From NCBI GenBank assembly GCA_007127235.1, contig SKZT01000078.1, positions 1 through 34,743 of the forward strand: a stretch of 34,743 nucleotides of DNA. Reading direction: 5' to 3'. The position numbers and the translations under genes were made by a program. The notes beneath the pieces are model-generated. The model worked only from the letters and a program-made list of their open reading frames with translations, did not search any database and was not told the DNA's origin. Each line of letters opens with the position of its first letter. Position 1 is the stretch's first letter. Shown one piece after another: positions 26,843 to 34,743 of the stretch. This DNA is from Desulfobacteraceae bacterium. Lineage in GTDB: Bacteria > Desulfobacterota > Desulfobacteria > Desulfobacterales > SKZT01.

Positions 26843-28120
26843 ATGACCGAAATTATGGATGTAAAAGCCAGAGAAATTTTGGATTCCAGAGGAAATCCCA
26901 CAGTTGAAGTCGATATTTTTTTGACTTCAGGGTCTATGGGACGGGCAGCCGTACCTTCGGGTGCTTCCACAGGTCAGAGGGAAGCTTTGGAACTAAGAGA
27001 CAAGGACACTTCCCGGTATAATGGAAAAGGTGTCCTGACAGCCGTGGATAATATCAATGGTGAAATTGCATCTGCAATTAAGGGGATGGATGCATCGAAT
27101 CAGTCCGAGCTGGATCATTTTTTGATCGAGATGGACGGCACACCCAATAAGGCACGCCTTGGTGCAAATGCCATATTAGGGGTTTCCATGGCAGCTTGCA
27201 GAGCGGCTGCGGCAAATTATGGAATGCCGCTTTACCGCTACCTTGGAGGTATAAATGCCAGGTATCTGCCGATCCCCATGATGAACATTATCAATGGCGG
27301 TGCTCATGCGAGCAATAATTTGGATATCCAGGAATTCATGATCATGCCAGTTGGCGCCGACAGTTTAAGCAAGGCCGTTTGTATGGGTGCGGAGACATTT
27401 CATGCACTCAAAAATATCCTTAAAAAAAGAGGCGTCAGCACTGCGGTAGGTGATGAAGGCGGTTTTGCTCCGGACCTGAAGTCCAATGAAGATGCTATCC
27501 AGTGCATTCTGCAAGCCATTGAGGCTGCCGGTTATGAGCCTGGAGAAGACATCGGACTTGCTATGGATAGTGCGGCTAATGAATTTTATAAAAACGGTCA
27601 ATATCATTTGAAATCCGAAAAAAAGAGCCTTTCGGCGGAGGCCCTGGTCGATTATTATGAAATGCTCATTGATAAATATCCGGTTCTTTCCATTGAAGAT
27701 GGCCTTGCGGAGCAGGATTGGGACGGGTGGAAAATAATGTCCGAGCGTTTGGGGGAAACAATTCAGATTGTGGGAGATGATATTTTTGTGACCAACCCCG
27801 ATATTTTCGCCAGGGGGATTGAAGAAGGCATCGGCAATGCAATTCTCATCAAATTGAACCAGATCGGAACCCTCACCGAAACCCTGGATGCCATAGAAAT
27901 GGCCAGGCAGGCCTTCTATATGACTATTATTTCTCACCGCTCCGGGGAAACCGAGGATACCTTTATTTCTGATCTTGCCGTGGGAATAAACGGTGGCCAG
28001 ATTAAGACCGGATCCATGTCCAGAACCGACAGAGTCGCAAAATACAATCAACTTATCCGAATTGAGGAAGAACTTGGAAATACTGCCGTATTTTCTGATT
28101 TTCTCTTTGTTGCTGAATAA
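26843..28120 (+). CDS. eno: Enolase
   Basis: [86 protein letters not shown]. Confidence 0.97.
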   Translation: MTEIMDVKAREILDSRGNPTVEVDIFLTSGSMGRAAVPSGASTGQREALELRDKDTSRYNGKGVLTAVDNINGEIASAIKGMDASNQSELDHFLIEMDGTPNKARLGANAILGVSMAACRAAAANYGMPLYRYLGGINARYLPIPMMNIINGGAHASNNLDIQEFMIMPVGADSLSKAVCMGAETFHALKNILKKRGVSTAVGDEGGFAPDLKSNEDAIQCILQAIEAAGYEPGEDIGLAMDSAANEFYKNGQYHLKSEKKSLSAEALVDYYEMLIDKYPVLSIEDGLAEQDWDGWKIMSERLGETIQIVGDDIFVTNPDIFARGIEEGIGNAILIKLNQIGTLTETLDAIEMARQAFYMTIISHRSGETEDTFISDLAVGINGGQIKTGSMSRTDRVAKYNQLIRIEEELGNTAVFSDFLFVAE

Positions 28121-28185
28121 AGATACTTGATAAAAATTTAAGGGAAGCGGCGTTAAAGAGTGCCGCTTTCCTGATTTGATGGTGA

Positions 28186-31314
<3,129 letters not shown>

Positions 31315-31357
31315 ATTTTCAAACCTTTCATCTGTTTAGATTAGCATTATATTTCAA

Positions 31358-32386
31358 CTATTGTATTTCGGTGGGGGTCCATTCCTCAAGATCCAGAGTA
31401 GTGCGCTTACCGATATCGTCAAAATGATTTGTAAGCCACATATCCGCCTGATTTCGTCCCATATCAAAGAGACGCTTTAGCAAAACCCAACTGGTGTCAA
31501 GTTTGCTCCGAACTCCCAAATGGTGGAATTCGGGGGCTATGGGAATGATATGAAAATAGGCTCTTTCGATCCGGGGATCTTTAATGGTTCCCCTCTCAAT
31601 CATTCTTGTTACATCGAAATAAGACCGGATCTCTCGCATTAAACTGGAATTGAAAGTGACTTCATTTAGGCGATCGGCAATGTCTACCGCAAAGCGTGGC
31701 AATTCTTGCCTGAATGTGGGATTAACCTGAACGATAATGGTATCCGAGGTTTCACAACGTCGCACCAGGGGTTCCAGTACCGGATTGCCCATAAATCCGC
31801 CATCCCAGAAGTATTCTCCATCGATTTGGACCGCCTGATGCATATATGGCAGACAGGCAGAGGCCATAAGGACATCGACGGTAATTTGCTTGTTGGTGAA
31901 AATATGAAGATGATTGGTGTTGACATTGGTAGCGGAGATAAAAAGGCGGATTTTTCCGCATTGCCGAAGTTTTTCAAAGTCGATGGTCTCCTCGATCATG
32001 TCCCGTAAGGGGTTGATATCGGAAGGGTTTAGCTGATAGGGTGAAAAGAGTTGAGAGATCACATCGAACCAGAGGGCCAGGAAGGACCAGTCAGCGCCAA
32101 GAGGATTAAACCACCCTGAATGGTAAGGGCTGAAAGCCCCTTTCAAACTGATGGCTCTCCAAAAATCGTACAAAGCTTTCCTTGCGCCCTCTTTTCCGTT
32201 CATTTCATAACCCGATGCAAGTACCACGGCGTTCATGGCTCCCGCACTGGTGCCGCTGATACCTTCGATAACCAGGCGATCTTCCTCCAGAAGTCTGTCA
32301 AGTACGCCCCATGTAAAAGCTCCATGAGACCCGCCGCCTTGGAGAGCTAAGGTGATTTTTTTTGTTTCAGTGGTTGTTATAGCCAT
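31358..32386 (-). CDS. Patatin-like phospholipase family protein
   Basis: LALQGGGSHGAFTWGVLDRLLE oxyanion loop, GISGTSAGAMNAVVLASG (G-x-S-x-G), FWDGGFMGNPVLEPL (D-G-G). Confidence 0.92.
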   Translation of the reverse strand: MAITTTETKKITLALQGGGSHGAFTWGVLDRLLEEDRLVIEGISGTSAGAMNAVVLASGYEMNGKEGARKALYDFWRAISLKGAFSPYHSGWFNPLGADWSFLALWFDVISQLFSPYQLNPSDINPLRDMIEETIDFEKLRQCGKIRLFISATNVNTNHLHIFTNKQITVDVLMASACLPYMHQAVQIDGEYFWDGGFMGNPVLEPLVRRCETSDTIIVQVNPTFRQELPRFAVDIADRLNEVTFNSSLMREIRSYFDVTRMIERGTIKDPRIERAYFHIIPIAPEFHHLGVRSKLDTSWVLLKRLFDMGRNQADMWLTNHFDDIGKRTTLDLEEWTPTEIQ

Positions 32387-32412
32387 AATACCTCCTTGGC
32401 TTTCGGTGAAAA

Positions 32413-33894
32413 TTAATTGCCGGATAAATCCATAATCTTGAAATTAATCAGATTCAGCAATAGTTTAAGGGTGTTTAAGTCTGTATACGGACTGTAATCA
32501 AGAATATCTCTAACGTATTGATGTTTTTTTGCCAATTCGAAAATATTATTTATGCGGTCATGGTTTTCCTGAAATTCTAAATTATCCGAAAAATCTGTAC
32601 AAAGCAAAACTCGCTGGTTTAAAATCTTTTTGTCAACAAGTGCTAAAGCCTCCATTTCTCTGGTGGCCTCAATTAAAAGTTTGTCGAGAGGATCTTGAAT
32701 GTTTTTATCAACAGATAATGGCCGGGATTCAAAGGTGAAATTCCAACCAGTCTCGGAAAAAATTCTAAAAAGAGCTTTCTTTCCAGAAGTCATATCATAA
32801 GTGGCATGAACAATATCACCGTTTTGGAAATAAATGGCGGCATTAAATGCATTCTTTTTCATTTCAAGAATACCGGTTGCTCCTTTAAAGGAAACTTCAG
32901 CAATCTCGTGGAGCAATAGATTGTCTATTTGCAATTTGGATTTTTCTTCGCTTTTTTGAACTTCCAGTATTTTTTCTTTTAATAGTGAGATCAGAGCAGA
33001 GGCTGCCCTGGGTTTGCTCATAACTTGGGAATTAAGTATTTGATGACAAAAAGCGTTTTTTTCCACCAGTTCGAAAATAACGTTTATGTTCTCCTTGCCG
33101 ATTTTATTTTCAAGGCTGGAACTGATATCCCGGCTCACGATTTGAAGCCGGCAATTCGTCGAGGAAATGAATATTGGCAATCCCTGAGCTTCATCGATCA
33201 GGCGGGTACCGTTTAAGAGAACTGAGATAGTAGGTTCAGTGATTTTCTCCGCTATTTCCATAGGGGTGCTGAAAAATTCAAAATATCCGCTTTTTTTTCC
33301 CATGAGTTCAAAAAATGCCTCTTCTCCTGACAATTTACCGGTTTGGGCATCAATTAATTTACCATTTTTAAAAAAAGCTTTCCCTTTGGTTTTTCCCTTT
33401 TGATTTTTAAAAACGAGTTCGCCGGTTTTAATATTGGTTTCAATAAGCTGAAGAATATCAGCCAGTTTCATTCGGTTAAGTTTTCCACTGAAATCCGCAT
33501 GGTTGTTTTGTGGATTTACCAATGCTGCTCTGCTCATTACCTCATGCACACGTTCAATGAAGTTGTCGAAGTCGAAAGGCTTGCAAACATATTCGTCGGC
33601 TCCCATGCGAAGACCGGCCAGCTGATCGGCCGGAGCTGCCTTTGCTGACATAAATATAAACGGAATAGCTGCTGTTTCAGGTTTCTGTCTCAAGCTCCGG
33701 TGAAGTTGGTAGCCGTCGAGATGAGGCATCATGATGTCAGAAATGATAATATCCGGTTTAAACTGGTGAATCTTTTCTAAAGCTTGCTGACCGTCATTTG
33801 CTGAATCAATCTTGAAACCCGCTTTTGTAAGTTTTTTTTCGAGCAGTTTGATGATCAGCGGATCATCGTCAACAATAAGGATTTGACCTTTCAT
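32413..33894 (-). CDS. Response regulator receiver fused to DUF4388/PATAN-like domains
   Basis: ILIVDDDPLIIKLLEKKL, DIIISDIMMPHLDGYQL, EYVCKPFDFDNF; then FSGKLNRMKLADILQLIETNIKTGELVFKNQ...GKAFFKNGKLIDAQTGKLSGEEAFFELM. Confidence 0.82.
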   Translation of the reverse strand: MKGQILIVDDDPLIIKLLEKKLTKAGFKIDSANDGQQALEKIHQFKPDIIISDIMMPHLDGYQLHRSLRQKPETAAIPFIFMSAKAAPADQLAGLRMGADEYVCKPFDFDNFIERVHEVMSRAALVNPQNNHADFSGKLNRMKLADILQLIETNIKTGELVFKNQKGKTKGKAFFKNGKLIDAQTGKLSGEEAFFELMGKKSGYFEFFSTPMEIAEKITEPTISVLLNGTRLIDEAQGLPIFISSTNCRLQIVSRDISSSLENKIGKENINVIFELVEKNAFCHQILNSQVMSKPRAASALISLLKEKILEVQKSEEKSKLQIDNLLLHEIAEVSFKGATGILEMKKNAFNAAIYFQNGDIVHATYDMTSGKKALFRIFSETGWNFTFESRPLSVDKNIQDPLDKLLIEATREMEALALVDKKILNQRVLLCTDFSDNLEFQENHDRINNIFELAKKHQYVRDILDYSPYTDLNTLKLLLNLINFKIMDLSGN

Positions 33895-33924
33895 ACTATC
33901 TCCGGAAACAGTTTCGAAAAAAGA

Positions 33925-34740
33925 TTATTCTTGGATTTGAAGTATGCCGGTATTCAGCAGATACAAAAGCTGTTCACAAGTCTTGCTGTCGGTAAATTTG
34001 CTGAAGTCTATGATCTCGGAAACTAGGGTATGCTGCTCAGCCAGCGCAATAAAATACCGAAGCCCCGATGAATTTTTATTTTTAAGCAATTTTTGAGCCT
34101 TCTTATGGTTGACTATTATGCTCTTTGTCCAAAAGGCAGGGTCGATCTTGGCTAAAAGTTTAGTTTCGTTGAAACATTCCTCAAGTATTTTGTTTAACGA
34201 TATTGCTGATACAAATGTTGGAGATATTGATATGGGCTGCCGAATAAATTTTAAAATGCCGCCCTGCTCACGAAAGATTCGAAAAAGGGCTTTTTTCCCA
34301 ATGGTTTTTCCATGGCAGGCATGCACAATTTGTCCATTTTGAAAGAAAACCGCCTGAACATGCCGGCGATCTTGATATTCCAAAACACCGGTAAGCATTC
34401 GCTGCTCAATGCGGCGGACGATTTTGGGCGAACCCGCATTGAGGTAGGTTGATAACGTCTGAATAGGTTGTTCCGTACAGGCTGGTTGCTGGCTCCGGAT
34501 TCTTAAGCTTTTGCTTTTCAATAGTTTCAGCAATATTGAAGCAGCTCTAATCGGACTCATGATGCCGGAGTCGAGTATATCCTGGACACGGAGTCCTTCT
34601 TGAATTTGGGAAATAATCGGCATTGTCAATTGATCAGAATCGTTTTCCCAAGTTTCGTCAATACCCTTTCTGCTGTTAAGCTCTAAAGTTACATTCAAAT
34701 CGGTTATGAGAGCTAAAAGCTCTTCGTATTGATCCATCAT
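33925..34740 (-). CDS. DUF4388/PATAN-like protein lacking a receiver in the visible part; paralog of the 32413-33894 C-terminal half
   Basis: GVLEYQDRRHVQAVFFQNGQIVHACHGKTIGKKALFRIF versus GILEMKKNAFNAAIYFQNGDIVHATYDMTSGKKALFRIF. The start is 3 bp from the window edge, so the true start may lie outside. Confidence 0.7.
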   Translation of the reverse strand: MMDQYEELLALITDLNVTLELNSRKGIDETWENDSDQLTMPIISQIQEGLRVQDILDSGIMSPIRAASILLKLLKSKSLRIRSQQPACTEQPIQTLSTYLNAGSPKIVRRIEQRMLTGVLEYQDRRHVQAVFFQNGQIVHACHGKTIGKKALFRIFREQGGILKFIRQPISISPTFVSAISLNKILEECFNETKLLAKIDPAFWTKSIIVNHKKAQKLLKNKNSSGLRYFIALAEQHTLVSEIIDFSKFTDSKTCEQLLYLLNTGILQIQE

Positions 34741-34743
34741 CTG

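Noticed and set aside
27365-28051. 228-aa ORF antisense to eno
   Set aside because: Complete overlap with a strongly conserved enolase; no recognisable motifs.

Overview
This 34.7 kb window is gene-dense chromosomal DNA from what looks like a Gram-negative deltaproteobacterial-type genome. That lineage is inferred from gene content and was not tested. Main blocks: (i) 273-5239, a Clp1-like P-loop kinase, an HTH/Zn-ribbon regulator, a glycosyltransferase/methyltransferase pair, a CBS protein and a possibly truncated metallophosphoesterase; (ii) 5496-10497 (-), five overlapping genes: glycosyltransferase, two WaaP/InaA-like kinases, an O-antigen ligase/polymerase-like protein and a bile-acid/Na+ symporter-family transporter; (iii) 10778-16655 (+), a housekeeping run: Trm112-like, DUF4416, YicC, RemA/DUF370, gmk, rlmB-like, icd, rfaE2-like, pgeF; (iv) 16809-18524, an F0 ATP synthase cluster (atpZ/atpI/atpB/atpE) with no F1 genes beside it; (v) 18689-22478, a patch of poorly characterised genes, including a 552-aa protein that I read as a highly diverged GalT/HIT-superfamily protein, plus a PAS-LuxR regulator; (vi) 22650-29868, a U32 protein with a long C-terminal extension, a CheY-like receiver, a heptosyltransferase, eno and pyrG; (vii) 29851-34740 (-), GntP permease, patatin and two paralogous DUF4388/PATAN-like proteins. 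Several palindromic intergenic elements are visible, the best being a 129-bp MITE-like element with terminal inverted repeats and 7-bp flanking direct repeats. I found no rRNA, tRNA, CRISPR array or transposase gene. The leads most worth follow-up are the GalT-like protein, the LPS-kinase/transporter operon, the MITE-like element and the PATAN paralog pair. None of them proves a new system from sequence alone.
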